From positions 89,874,949 to 89,938,948 of the forward strand of contig OY744535.1 of the NCBI GenBank assembly GCA_963556195.1: a stretch of DNA of 64,000 nt, in the 5' to 3' direction. The stretch is from Sepiola atlantica (lineage: Eukaryota; Mollusca; Cephalopoda; Sepiida; Sepiolidae). The notes under the pieces are model-generated. The model saw nothing but the letters and a program-made list of their open reading frames with translations, searched no databases and was not told where the DNA came from. Positions 31,981 through 42,540 of this stretch are shown here, in pieces. A program made the translations under genes and the position numbers. The stretch's first letter is position 1; every line of letters begins with the position of its first letter.

Positions 31981-32774
31981 CATTCACGAATTCAAGTTAT
32001 GCACCACACAATTTACACTTGTAAAAATAAATCAGTTTTCCCCACAACGTGCTTAATATAATTAATTTGCTCAACTAATACACAAAACAAGAAATATATT
32101 ATTTCTTAGTTAAAAAAAAAATTCAATCCCAGTTCTTTTGTTTGAAAAATAAAACTAAGAATTTTTTTTTTTTTAAATTATATATGTGTACGTAGTTTTA
32201 CAAAACCAAGTCCGTCGCTATAAGCCTAATAAGGCTAGTTTTATGGGAAATCTTTTTAACCCCTTTTCATTTTGCAAAAATGCGACTTGCTTATTTAACA
32301 GTTCTTTGTTAGAAGCACAAATGACTTACGCGAATATATTTTTTCACTGTCCGTCCTTTGCTCTCGACAATTCTGTGGTAGACCGTTTTAATAAATAGTC
32401 AATCCGGATTTTGCTCAAATATCAGATGTTGTCCTAATAATAACGACAAACTTACACAATATAATAGTTGACGCGGATAACATTTATCTTAACGAGTCAG
32501 TAAAACTTGAAGAGAAAAAAAATAAAGGTATCGGTGTATTCAATTATTTCAATAATTGAAAATGTCTTACGCGTTTTTTAGTTTTCGATTTTTGGTAGCA
32601 AGTTTTGAATTTGTGTTTTTTGTTTTCGCTTAACTACTTAGTAGTTAATTTGCTGTTAATCCTTGCGAATCCAAATATCTGACTAAGATGTTTTTTTTTT
32701 CAGTGAAGATCTTGCGAATTACTTTGGGTGATTTTTTTTTGCAGTGAAATCCTTTCGATTCCTCGTCGCCAATC
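31981..32774 (-). other. Gypsy 5' leader, with primer-binding site and internal repeats
   Basis: Non-coding leader of about 790 bp. Next to the LTR (complement of 32751-32771) lies TGGCGACGAGGAATCG, a primer-binding sequence shared in its first ten bases with the element at 45.2 kb. Within 32660-32760 the phrase 'CGCAAGATCTTCACTG' and variants (CGAAAGGATTTCACTG, CGCAAGGATTAACAG) recurs three times at about 45-50 bp spacing, each followed by an A run or an A-rich stretch. Confidence 0.7.
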
Positions 32775-32978
32775 TGTTGTGAAGTTGTCCCACAGTAAAT
32801 AATAAATAAAGGAAGTCAAGTCGAGGGTTGGTTTAACAAGTGTATTAACAAAGTAAGAAAGTGACTAGCTCTTGGCTAGACAGTTATAAGACTGTGCTTT
32901 GTCTTCAGTGTCTCTGGTGACTCGCACTATTTATAGTGACAACCGGTGTAGTTTCTCCTGTGTAAGAACGGTCGGTGT

Positions 32979-32982
<4 letters not shown>
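32775..32982 (-). repeat. 5' LTR of the gypsy element
   Basis: Complete LTR of 208 bp: on the plus strand it starts TGTTGTGAAG and ends GTGTAACA, with complementary TGTT/AACA termini. The outer edge runs directly into (TA)n. Confidence 0.9.

Positions 32983-33024
<42 letters not shown>
32983..33024. repeat. (TA)n microsatellite
   Basis: A pure TA array between the gypsy LTR and a reverse copy of unit A. Confidence 0.95.
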
Positions 33025-33026
<2 letters not shown>

Positions 33027-33604
33027 TTTAGATTTTTCACTTATAAAATAGATCATTCAGTGAAGACCGGGGTTGTTCCAATAAAAAACAAGCTCGATGA
33101 TACTCGATTACAGAGTACAGAGCATTTATATGTGATTTTATGAAGGCTTACCAAAGCATTCCTTTCAAGACACCAATGATCACCATTAAATATATTTTTT
33201 CTTGCAAATACTATTTATTCAAATTAAATGTTTTTTCCTACACGTGTTTCACTACCAAGCAGTTACTTGCTTGGCAGATCATCAGGGAAATTAAATGTCT
33301 GGAATACTGGTTTCAACTGCCGACAAAACACAATGTGGCGTTGTAATAGTTGAGGTCACTTAAGAAAAGAAGAGGAAAAAAATAAAAATAAAAATAAAAG
33401 TCAAACTTAAAAAGCAAGGAAGAACAACGATAAGAAAAGAAAGTCCTAGAAAAGTCTTAGAAAAGTAGCTTGTGCATTATTTCTTCCACCAAGCCAACAA
33501 GCAAGTAGTCGGTCCTAAATACATTCAATAAAACCACAAAACCGGAACAATGTGCGATAATACACTTTCACGTTAGCCGGTACAATGATGAATAACCCCC
33601 CCCC
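33025..33604 (-). repeat. Solo pLTR unit A, minus orientation, with 100 bp of adjoining leader
   Basis: Reverse complement of about 16275-16850. It includes the leader 'gatttttcacttataaaata', which in PLE 3 lies between the 5' pLTR and pol, so the source was a 5' end. It stops in the C run at 33597 and faces 33609-34232 head to head. Confidence 0.9.
33234..33290 (-). ncRNA. Hammerhead ribozyme, family A, minus copy
   Basis: Identical in every core position to the 34.07 kb copy: CUGAUGA (33285 down to 33279), GAA, stem III ACAC/GUGU, A at the cleavage site (33239), stem I UUUCC/GGAAA. Stem II is the intact long version. Predicted active. Confidence 0.85.
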
Positions 33605-33608
33605 CCAC

Positions 33609-34229
33609 AATTGAAATAAGACTCTTTGAACTCGGACGAACATTTCTGTTGACTTTTCTTTGTGAGAAGTTGGATTTAGAATTCCCATACTATCATTGGA
33701 TTGGAATGGTAACTTGTGAGCGGTATCTTGAATGATTTAGTTCTTTTGTTTTATTGTGGGGGGGGGATTTATTCATCATTGTACCGGCTAACGTGAAAGT
33801 GTATTATCGCACATTGTTCCGGTTTTGTGGTTTTATTGAATGTATTTGGGACCGACTACTTGCTTGTTGGCTTGGTGGAAGAAATAATGCACAAGCTACT
33901 TTTCTAAGACTTTTCTAGGACTTTCTTTTCTTATCGTTGTTCTTCCTTGCTTTTTAAGTTTGACTTTTATTTTTATTTTTATTTTTTTCCTCTTCTTTTC
34001 TTAAGTGACCTCAACTATTACAACGCCACATTGTGTTTTGTCGGCAGTTGAAACCAGTATTCCAGACATTTAATTTCCCTGATGATCTGCCAAGCAAGTA
34101 ACTGCTTGGTAGTGAAACACGTGTAGGAAAAAACATTTAATTTGAATAAATAGTATTTGTAAGAAAAAATATCTTTAATGGTGATCATTGGTGTCTTGAA
34201 AGGAATGCTTTGGTAAGCCTTCATAAAAT

Positions 34230-34232
<3 letters not shown>
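33609..34232 (+). repeat. Solo pLTR unit A, plus orientation
   Basis: A full unit from 'aattgaaataagactctttg' to 'ataaaatcaca', ending at a (TA)n tract. With the preceding reverse copy it forms an inverted repeat with arms of about 460-580 bp. Confidence 0.9.
34074..34130 (+). ncRNA. Hammerhead ribozyme, type I, family A (best copy)
   Basis: Stem I UUUCC (34074-34078) with GGAAA (34126-34130). Core CUGAUGA (34079-34085). Stem II 34086-34113 starts with a U.U mismatch, then ten pairs including CCAAGCA/UGCUUGG, closed by a 6-nt loop. GAA 34114-34116, stem III ACAC/GUGU 34117-34124, and cleavage predicted 3' of A34125. Every catalytic core base fits the type I consensus. Four copies exist in the window, in both orientations. 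Such ribozymes are an established component of PLE terminal repeats and are thought to process the element's RNA. Confidence 0.87.

Positions 34233-34307
<75 letters not shown>
34233..34307. repeat. (TA)n microsatellite
   Basis: A pure TA array after the unit A copy. Confidence 0.95.
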
Positions 34308-34309
<2 letters not shown>

Positions 34310-34841
34310 AAGACTCAAACATCCGTACCCGTTGTTAGTAATACTTTATCTCATCCGCTAAGATGAATCCTTAGACACAAAACGTGAAAACGCGAATGAA
34401 ATTTCACATCGAGGCATCGAAGAAAGTTATTTATGATGCTAGGAGAGAAGGACGGGGTGAAGCGGATCGTTACCCTTCAGTTTTTGAAAGTACTTGGATA
34501 TTTTCTTCCTTTTAAGTTCTGAGCATATTAGGTCATTAGTCCAGCTACAGAATTTCTTCGTTTGCGCATTTTACACCCGTTCAGATCTATACATATACCA
34601 ACAGCATGTGCTACAGACGAACAACGACACCGTCGCAAAATTAGCGTTTGCATTAGAGGTTCCTTGTAAGCGACTGAAAGGAGGCCGAAGATTCAGTCAT
34701 TCCTTTCGTATGGATTAGATTATTCTATTTTTTCATTGCTTTCCCCGATATCTTTTTGTTATATTTTTTTCAAGAAAGACATTGGATAAAAACTGGAGAG
34801 ACTACGTGAAGGTTGCCAATATCTTTAGTAAAAGTGTTTCC

Positions 34842-34906
34842 GGGGATTAAAAGTTGGCACCCTCAGGTCATCAGTCCGTGTTGTATACCACTAAGCCACA
34901 GTCCCC
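34842..34906 (-). repeat. tRNA-like sequence (tRNA-derived SINE head or tRNA pseudogene)
   Basis: The minus strand starts GGGGACT and ends AATCCCC, giving 6 of 7 acceptor-like pairs. An A-box match (GTGGCTTAGTGGTA) sits at the right place. The B-box region (GGTGCCAACTTTTAATCC) is eroded and lacks the TTCGA core. The length of 65 nt is short for a tRNA. It may be the promoter end of a tRNA-derived SINE. Confidence 0.45.
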
Positions 34907-35035
34907 TTCCAGGCTCGTGATGATGTTGGCAGATTTCTGTAAAACTTGCCTCCACATTTACCAAGCCTGTTATGCTCTCAAGTGGTGAAATAAATTCATC
35001 ATTGTGGATCGTGCTGTAGCCCGGAATTTACGATA

Positions 35036-35086
35036 AGAAGCAGAAGAAGTAAAAGAAGAAGAAGAACAACAACAACAACAACAAAA
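35036..35086. repeat. (AAG)n-(AAC)n simple repeat
   Basis: AGAAGAAGAAG followed by AACAACAACAAC. It could be the 3' tail of a retroposon on the plus strand, but no body is recognised. Confidence 0.8.
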
Positions 35087-36808
35087 ATATGTTCATATTA
35101 GCAAAGGTAAACCCTTATTTGTACATTTAAAATAAAGATAAGAAAAAACAAACGACCATTAAGGATATTCTCTGTCTTTGCAATATCATTCTGCTATGTA
35201 TATTTACTGGGGAAAGGACAACGGTATCTTATTCCTTTTAAAAAAATAAGTATAGGAGTGTGGTAAATTTATGACGTCCTAAATACATATGATTAAGTTT
35301 GAATAAATGTATAGTTATATTCAACTTAGTAACATAATTTAATGATGTTTCTGTTAACTATATTATGCTAATTTTATAGCGAGATGCACTTATCTTAGAT
35401 TTGTTTATTTGCCAACAGTGATACTGAGTCGCACTATCCAAACGACAGACATGTAGAGATATTCTGTACTGGATAACGACTGAGGGTAGTATATGCATCT
35501 CGACTTCAAGTTTAAACATATTTGGAAATCATCTTTAGTATCGTTCGGAATAAATGCAGTGGAGAGGCTACGGGAGAATTTGATAGTCGAATAATTTACT
35601 GCTTTAGTATTTTTTGTCGAACATTTTATACAAACATGTATTTTCCGGGGTTTAACCAGCAAATACAAGAGTTCCCCTACAGTGTTAATACTCGATTTTG
35701 CATCATATTCCATAACGTCCTTTATGTGAAAGGCAAAATAAAATACATATTTCTGTAAAAGTCGTATGTACTGTTGATAAATGCATGTAAGCCTGCAAAT
35801 TTCCACTGCAGGATGTGTGGTATAAATTTTCCAGATACGGATATTAGTTGGCGGTTTCATATATTTCTGCTTTTCAAATTCCACACCTCTAAAAAAAATA
35901 CTGCACCGATCATAGGCATCTGGACATGAGTACGTAACATGTTTCAGGTAAAGTATATACAGGTTATTTATGGTAAGTGTAAATTAGAGTAAGATGAACG
36001 TAAGAGTTATCGTACCGTTAGTTGTGCGTAGTCTTAGAATGTCCGAATCCGCTACGGACAAGTGTTATATTCATGCTAAATTCATGCGGGACTAAGAGCC
36101 TTTTTACATAAGAAATATCATTGTATACTAACATCATAAAACAATGTGTATTACATAAACCAGACGGCGTTTTCGCACCTAACCAATGGCTGTGTGTTTC
36201 CCAGTGAGCTGTTTTAAACAAAAAAAAATGTACACGGTAAAAGAAATCATTTGGTTTTGTAACAAAAGCGGCCACGAAGAAGTCTTATTATCTATTGTAT
36301 TGTTGTAAAATAATTACCGAGGATTTTTTCAACAAAAATTGATCATTTGATTTATGATTCCGTCTTTTGAATTAAAGAGGTAAGCTCTATCGCTTGACCA
36401 GAGATGAATCGTTGTTTTGTCCCAGCAAAATAGAAAGACACAGCCCCTGAAGTATCTTCTTCTTTTGATAAGCTATGACTGACTTTCACTATATATATCA
36501 TAAATGGAAGTCGTATATCCAGTGTATTTTTAAGGTCGCCGGATAAATGGTTGGTTTATTTTACCGCTCCAGATGGAACACTGCTGCCACATCTATAGAG
36601 GTGCCGCAAACAACAGTCTTTTCTGCATTGACACTACACATTTTCCTATAACCCGTTTATCACAAAAGAGACGTTGCTAGTCTGTCTCTACTCTATTATT
36701 ATTTCAATAGAAGTTGCTCGACTGAGTTCTAGTCGTATGTTCCGCTGTGTAAGATATTCACAGAAATTCCTCGTCTTCTACCGCAACAAAAAAGTATTTC
36801 CTTTCTCT

Positions 36809-36817
<9 letters not shown>

Positions 36818-36863
<46 letters not shown>
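36818..36863. repeat. (CT)n microsatellite
   Basis: A pure CT run preceded by a C run. It creates spurious Ser-Leu and Arg-Glu frames. Confidence 0.97.
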
Positions 36864-36866
<3 letters not shown>

Positions 36867-37462
36867 AGGCGGAATTTTCATGGATAGAGATTCATTTGAA
36901 AGTCTTTCTGACTGTAGAATCAATCACCTCACGGCCGGACTGCTTCCCTTCTAATGACACATTGGTTGTCTGCAATGTCAACACATTTTCTTATAGACAT
37001 TTTCTTATAGACAGCCCTAAAACACATCAAACGCAGTTCATTTAATTAATCAATATAAGTACTTGCATAGCTTTCCTCATTCTTCAGCTGACAGTAATTC
37101 CCATCTTATTCACTTGTATTCTGAGTGGCTCTTGACCTTGGTAAGGTGTGACGCAATAGTAAAACAGTTGATCATTTGTTTTATCATCATAATGTTAACT
37201 GTGTGTTTATGCACGAATGATATTCGTCGCCTCTCTCTCTCGGTGCGTCGATCTAAAAATATTTTTTAAATGTCAATGGATGTCCATCAGCATCTCCCCC
37301 GAGTAAAACATATTTCCGTCGGCCAATAGAAGTGACTCGAAGATTCCACAATGATTGATGAATATTCCAGGAACTTCACATGAAAATGCTCATCAGTGAA
37401 AATAATGCTTAAAGCTGTGCTTTATTTTATATCTTTCTTTATCACAAACAAGTTATATTAGC

Positions 37463-37466
<4 letters not shown>
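36864..37466. other. Nothing recognised
   Basis: Ordinary AT-rich sequence. A 'cattttcttatagaca' phrase is duplicated directly at about 36984-37014. Confidence 0.4.
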
Positions 37467-37511
<45 letters not shown>

Positions 37512-37627
37512 ATCTATTTATCTATCTATCTATCTGTCTATCTATCTATCTGTCTATCTATCTATCTATCTATCTATATATCTATATATATATATATATA
37601 TATTTATCTATATATATATATAAAGTG

Positions 37628-37672
<45 letters not shown>

Positions 37673-37773
37673 TAGGTATGTATACCTATATATATATATA
37701 TATATATATATAGGTAGGTATGTATATATATATATATATATATATATCTATATATATATATATATATAAAGTG

Positions 37774-37810
<37 letters not shown>

Positions 37811-37816
37811 GGTAGG

Positions 37817-37852
<36 letters not shown>

Positions 37853-37856
37853 TAGG

Positions 37857-37906
<50 letters not shown>

Positions 37907-37910
37907 TAGG

Positions 37911-37945
<35 letters not shown>
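37467..37945. repeat. Compound (TA)n/(TCTA)n array with periodic GGTAGGTATG
   Basis: A TA tract, then a TCTA/TCTG run (37511-37577). After that, TA blocks are separated by the 10-bp phrase 'ggtaggtatg' at 37672, 37712, 37811, 37851 and 37905. A second phrase, 'aaagtgatata', occurs at 37622 and 37768. The block from 37590 to 37680 is thus repeated at 37740-37820: a higher-order tandem repeat of about 140-150 bp inside a microsatellite. Confidence 0.9.
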
Positions 37946-37951
<6 letters not shown>

Positions 37952-38970
37952 GTGTGCGTGTGTGTGTGTTATTTGGAGTATACGGGCTACGAATCTTATA
38001 TTAGTCGTTGTTTTCACAATGTTTCGTCCGATGTTACTATCAAACTTCTTTGAAGTCATATTTTATAACTTTAGAATCTTTATATCGAACATAGGAATAT
38101 ATAGGAAATTTTAAACTGAACACTTTACTTAATCCACGAGATTATATTGTTATCCTTCTCTGAACCATGATCGAGTAAAGGTATTAAGTGTTATTTTATT
38201 CTTAGATATCGTCTCTAGTAGAGAGTGCTTCCACTTCGAACCGATTAGTTACGCCTTAACCATTTCGCCAGGTTTGCATGTGAATCATTCTCGTATGAAT
38301 TTTGGGAGGTTTTACCTAACATTTTCATGTATATATAACAGAGAGAGAGATAGAGAAGACATAATTTGAACCAGATCTTATTGCTTCGCTCACCGAAAAG
38401 TCGAGGTACATTAGACACTACATAAACACAAACACACATACATATAACAAAATGGCGTAAGTTATAATCAGACTCACATACTTATCACTATACTCACAGT
38501 AGATCAGGTAGCAAGATTTCAAAAAATCAATGGGTTGTCAGCATACGTATTTGCGGTGCCTTCTAGTATCAATTAAACGGGAATAAGTTTTTTAGGATGA
38601 AACGTGTACGTTTTCTCGCTGTACGGGTTCACTTACAGTATAAAACCAACTAAAAGCTAACAGAAAGTTATCAGTTCATATATAATAACATTTGTAACGG
38701 AAATAAACAATTCTCGCAACAATGAAAACAACAACAAAACAACGATCAACACATGCAGACGTAAGCGTAACGGACGGAATTAATTGAAGGCCACTCTTGG
38801 ACAAATGAACTCCGAACGTTGTGTACTTCGTCACCACCAGGATAATAATTTCGTCACGCTAGAAACAATCTCATTCGTAAAGGCTACGCTACGATCTATT
38901 GTTAGATGTATGCAGGGTAATGTATCCTAGTTAGAATTTCTAGTAAATACCTAGTGTGTATTTAGTGGAA
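37946..38970. other. Nothing recognised
   Basis: No coding or repeat structure seen. Confidence 0.4.
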
Positions 38971-39177
38971 TACGTGTGCATGTATCATAACGAGTAATAA
39001 TAAGTGTGCATGTATCATACCGAGTAATAATATATGTGCATGTATCATAACGAGTAATAATAAGTGTGCATGTATCATAACGAGTAATAATAAGTGTGCA
39101 TCTATCATAACGAGTAATAATAAGTGTGCATGTATCATAACGAGTAATAATAAGTGTGCATCTATCATAACGAGTAA
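38971..39177. repeat. 30-bp minisatellite, seven copies
   Basis: The unit 'gtgtgcatgtatcataacga' plus 'gtaataataa' repeats exactly every 30 bp, with single-base variants (atgtat/atctat). Because 30 is divisible by three, one antisense frame stays open with a 10-residue repeat. This is a by-product, not a gene. Confidence 0.97.
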
Positions 39178-40122
39178 AATATAAAAGTAATGCTCAATTT
39201 TGTCTTGAGAAGTTATTAGTGACCGAGTCGTCTATTCTAGAGTATTTTCTATTTGTTGGTCAAAGCCTCGCATACAAGACTTGCTCCGAATCTGGTGATC
39301 AATAAGATAATCTTAGGACGGAACGGATACCTTGAAATACCGTCAATTATTCACGATTAAAAACTTTATTATTGTACTTATATAAAAGTGATAATCATCA
39401 TAAGCTAAAACTAGATCAGAATTAAAGCATATTTTAATTTTCTCTTGTATGGAATTATTTAACGCATGTGTAGGTGTAGATACGAAGAGTAGTCTTGTGA
39501 AATCAAAAAATAAAATTGTTCAATTAAATAAAAACGTATTTGTAAATAAAATGATGAATGAAAAATATAAAGTATATATGTAAATCCAAAATCCTATTTA
39601 ACTGAAATAATTTTATAAAAGTATGACAGTAAAACAGTAAATCGAATGAAAAATGATTGTAAATCCTACGGGTAATATTTTAACCACTGAAATAAGAAGG
39701 GCACGTTAAAAACGCAAAATGAAAACATATAAAACACAAACTATAATGTTGAAAAGAGTGTTCGTAGAAATGAGCATTGGAATAGATATTTTCGAGGACG
39801 AGGCACGCTTGGGGCATGTAATATCATAAAGAGATAAAACACATTGCATAGAAAGCATGGAAAAGAGTCATGAACAAAGAGGAATTGTTGACCGATAAAT
39901 ATCTAAATATTGTATTGTAAATCCCCTGTTACAGATAATGAGCTATTTTTGGTTGATTTAATAATCGATAGAAGTTTATCATGTATTGCTTCTATTTTAA
40001 ATTCAATTAACTTGAAAAGTAAATAATTCAGTAGCGAGAATAGTTAGAGCCCATTAAAAGTTTCCTTAATCATAAAATAAAATTTAGAAAGATTTTTATA
40101 TTATATGAAATGGATTTAATAT

Positions 40123-40130
<8 letters not shown>
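39178..40130. other. Nothing recognised
   Basis: AT-rich sequence without recognisable features. Confidence 0.4.

Positions 40131-40192
<62 letters not shown>
40131..40192. repeat. (TA)n microsatellite
   Basis: A pure TA array that directly precedes the Jockey-like LINE. It may be where the element inserted. Confidence 0.95.
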
Positions 40193-40194
<2 letters not shown>

Positions 40195-40195
<1 letters not shown>

Positions 40196-40720
40196 TGAAA
40201 GCAATATCACCTCTTACGAGTCAAGGAACGCTTACAGTGAAACTAATGTCTTCAACCAGCCATCCCCCTCCGCGAGAGTACGTTCACGCATCCTTTTTAG
40301 GACAGGCGACTCCGGTCGTCGAAAGTCAACATCTAGCAATTCTGCAGCTCAACATCGAAGGGGTACCTATGCCAAAGCTCGATGTCCTTGCTCAAATTGC
40401 CACCAACACCGAGGCAGACGTCATCCTCCCTTAGGAGACACACAAAGTCAGTGACACCAGTCTTAAACTCCCAGGCTTCACATTCGCTATCTACACCAGC
40501 AGAAAACATCATGGCCTCGTGACGTTCGTGATGTGCCGGCACCTGCAATGTATGCTGGTTATTTCAAAAGTCGCCACACCGACTGGGGATACAACATCAC
40601 CAACCAGGACGGCATCACTCTATCTGAATGGGCATCTGCTGTAGATGCCACATTCTTCTAAGACCCGAAGGAACCTTCGTCGTTCACCTCGGATCGATAG
40701 AACACCGAGACCAACCCCGA
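40195..40720 (+). pseudogene. Jockey-like endonuclease remnant
   Basis: From about 40342 the frame reads LAILQLNIEGVPMPKLDVL. The Asn and following Glu are the first endonuclease motif. 'ADVILP-stop-ETH' follows, where the consensus is a Leu-Gln-Glu-Thr and the Gln codon has become TAG (40432-40434). After that the frame changes and only about 250 bp remain before the linker, where about 450 bp are expected. Confidence 0.75.
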
Positions 40721-40721
40721 C

Positions 40722-41640
40722 TTGGCCTTCTTTAAGAACCTCCCGCACCAAGCACTACCGGAGAGACGCATCCTCAATCGGTGCCCTCACTCACAACATC
40801 GTCCATCGCTGATCACAACACCATCCTTGATCCAGCCAACAGGGGGAAGACTAGTCCGGAGATGGAACTTCCGCAAAGCGGATTGGCAAGACTACAAGAA
40901 TGGGGTCGAAACATCTCTTAAGGCTCTACCAACACTTCGAGCTGACAAAACCGACGATGTTTATGAAGCCTACACAGAGATGCTGCTAAAGGCTGCGAAG
41001 AAACACATTCCCCGCGGACGACGTACCAACTATATCCCTTGCTGGGACGAGGAATGCAAAGATCTGTTGCGCCGGCGCTCTGACTCCAGAAATAGTGAGG
41101 AGATAGCAGCAGCAGCTACCAGGATTCTGGATAGACTAAACACCAAGCGCCAAGAGAGATGGGAAGAAACCGTGGAAACGATCGACTTCACTCACTCGAG
41201 TGTGAGAGCCTTACAGACCATCAACAAACTCACCGGTCGTGCAAGTAAACAATCTCCTTGCCATATCACTGCCAATTCCATCGCAGCACAGCTCATCAAG
41301 AATGGTAGCTTCCCAGATGCGGACAAGTACTTTACAAGAGAAACCACAACCAAAATGAGGGATCTCCACACCTCACCGAGTGCCGACACTGACCTCTCGG
41401 GTGAGTTTACGATGAAAGAGATGGACGTAGCCACCAAACGCCTGAAGTCGAATAAAGCTCCAGGATCTGATAACATCCACCCGGAGTTTTTCATCCACCA
41501 AGGACGGAAGGCAACAGAATGGCTACGCCTACTCTACACCGTATGCTACAGTACATCACGGCGGCCAAAGATCTGGCGCCGAGCAAAGATCATCGTTCTG
41601 GCCAAGCCAAACAAGCCGCTCGATGACCCAAAAGCTACCG
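40722..41640 (+). pseudogene. Jockey-like LINE linker and start of reverse transcriptase
   Basis: A long frame (354 codons including out-of-frame tail). The linker has RRWNFRKADWQDYKNGVE and 'YIPCWDEECKDLL'. Both are landmarks of this LINE type, Trp-Asn-Phe-x-Lys-Ala-Asp-Trp and Pro-x-Trp. The polymerase starts with MKEMDVATKRLKSNKAPGSDNI (motif 0/1, Lys-Ser-x-Lys-Ala-Pro-Gly-x-Asp). The similarity leaves the frame near 41635 ('KPLDDPK'), after which the true sequence continues in another phase. Confidence 0.85.
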
Positions 41641-42540
41641 CCCGATCTCGCTTCTCTGTGTCTCATACAAACTCCTGGAACGGCTACTATATGCGCGCCT
41701 TGAACCGGTCGTGGAAACCATACTACCTAAGAAACAAGCCGGCTTCCGTCGTGGCAAGTCAACAACAGACCAAGTCGCCTTGCTAACCCAGGACATCGAG
41801 AGCGCCTTCCAGAGAGGGGAAATATCCGGCTCTGTCCTACTTGACATCACAGCTGCATACGACACCATCTGGTTCCGTAGACTCCATGTTAAGCTTCTGC
41901 AAACCATTCCAGATCGACACCTGGTGAGTTTCATCATGGAGATGCTGAGTAATGGTAGCTTCTATCTCCACACCAGCGACGGCCAACGCAGCAGACTACG
42001 GAGACTAAAGAACGGCGTCCCGCAAGGCTCGGTTTTGTCCCCGATGCTCTTCAACATATACATCTACGACATACCGAAAACAACAGCCAAAACATACGGG
42101 TACGCCGACGACTTAGCCATCCTACAGACGGGCAAAAAATGGTAGACTATCGAGGCTGGGCTCACTGCAGACATGACGACCTTGTTTAGGTACCTCAAGA
42201 ACTGGCGGCTGAAACTCAGTGTGGGCAAGACCATGTCCGCGGTATTCCACCTCAAAAACCGCGAGGCCAAACGCAAGCTTAAAGTGATGGTCATCGACAC
42301 CGCCCTCCTGTTCGACGCCACCCCGACGTACCTTGGCGTGAAACTCGACCGCCCACTGACATACTGTCAACACATCGAAAAGGTGACGGCAAAGGTGACA
42401 CTACGTGCCGCATTGATTCGTCGTCTGGCCAGTACCACATGGGGAGCCGCCACCAAGGCCCTGCGGATATCCACCCAAGTACTGGCTTTCTCAGCGGCCG
42501 AGTACTGCGCCCCGGTTTGGTGCCGAAGTACCCACACATT
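41641..42540 (+). pseudogene. Jockey-like LINE reverse transcriptase, palm and thumb
   Basis: Frames 41711-42145 and 42173-42616 lie in the same phase, separated by a TAG. Motifs: KKQAGFRRGKSTTDQV; motif A SGSVLLDITAAYDTIW with catalytic Asp; motif B NGVPQGSVLSPMLFNIYI; motif C TYGYADDLAI with both Asp intact. Then come NWRLKLSVGKTMSAVFHL, 'YLGVKLDRPLTY' and 'AEYCAPVWCRSTHT'. Similarity ends after 'THTFLRNF', so the element is cut there. Antisense frames in this interval are shadows. Confidence 0.88.

Larger units (their letters stand above)
27632..32982 (-). mobile_element. Ty3/gypsy LTR retrotransposon, full-length but inactivated, minus strand
   Basis: The minus strand reads LTR, primer-binding site, gag, protease, reverse transcriptase, RNase H, integrase, LTR: the Ty3/gypsy order. 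The LTRs are about 208 bp and differ at few positions. Coding parts carry many small lesions: two adjacent stops early in gag, frameshifts, a mutated polymerase active site and a lost integrase Cys. The element lies within TA-rich DNA, with (TA)n on both sides. LTR similarity suggests moderate age. It shares Gag features and the primer-site type with the partial element at 45.2 kb. Confidence 0.92.
34308..36817. other. Mostly unannotated, with a tRNA-like relic
   Basis: No convincing gene. A 159-codon minus-strand frame (35405-35884) has no recognisable motif and ordinary AT-driven composition. The tRNA-like sequence at 34842 and an (AAG)n-(AAC)n tract at about 35036-35086 are listed separately. 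Confidence 0.4.
40193..42540 (+). mobile_element. Jockey-like LINE, truncated at the 3' end
   Basis: Plus-strand fragments read endonuclease N-terminus, a linker, then nearly the whole reverse transcriptase. The base composition is distinctly more GC-rich than the surroundings, a sign of a separate origin. The frame is broken by a stop in the endonuclease, an internal deletion of most of the endonuclease, a frameshift near 41635 and a stop at 42143. Protein similarity stops abruptly near 42540, before the C-terminal Cys motif and 3' tail. Confidence 0.85.

Noticed and set aside
35405..35884. 159-codon frame on the minus strand
   Set aside because: No motif, signal sequence or recognisable similarity. 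It overlaps other open frames and has no plausible promoter or splice context.
38962..39168. Antisense frame with a 10-residue repeat (MIDAHLLLLV type)
   Set aside because: By-product of the 30-bp minisatellite, whose unit length is a multiple of three.
38971..39177. CRISPR-like array
   Set aside because: Units are contiguous with no spacers, and the genome is evidently eukaryotic. It is a minisatellite.
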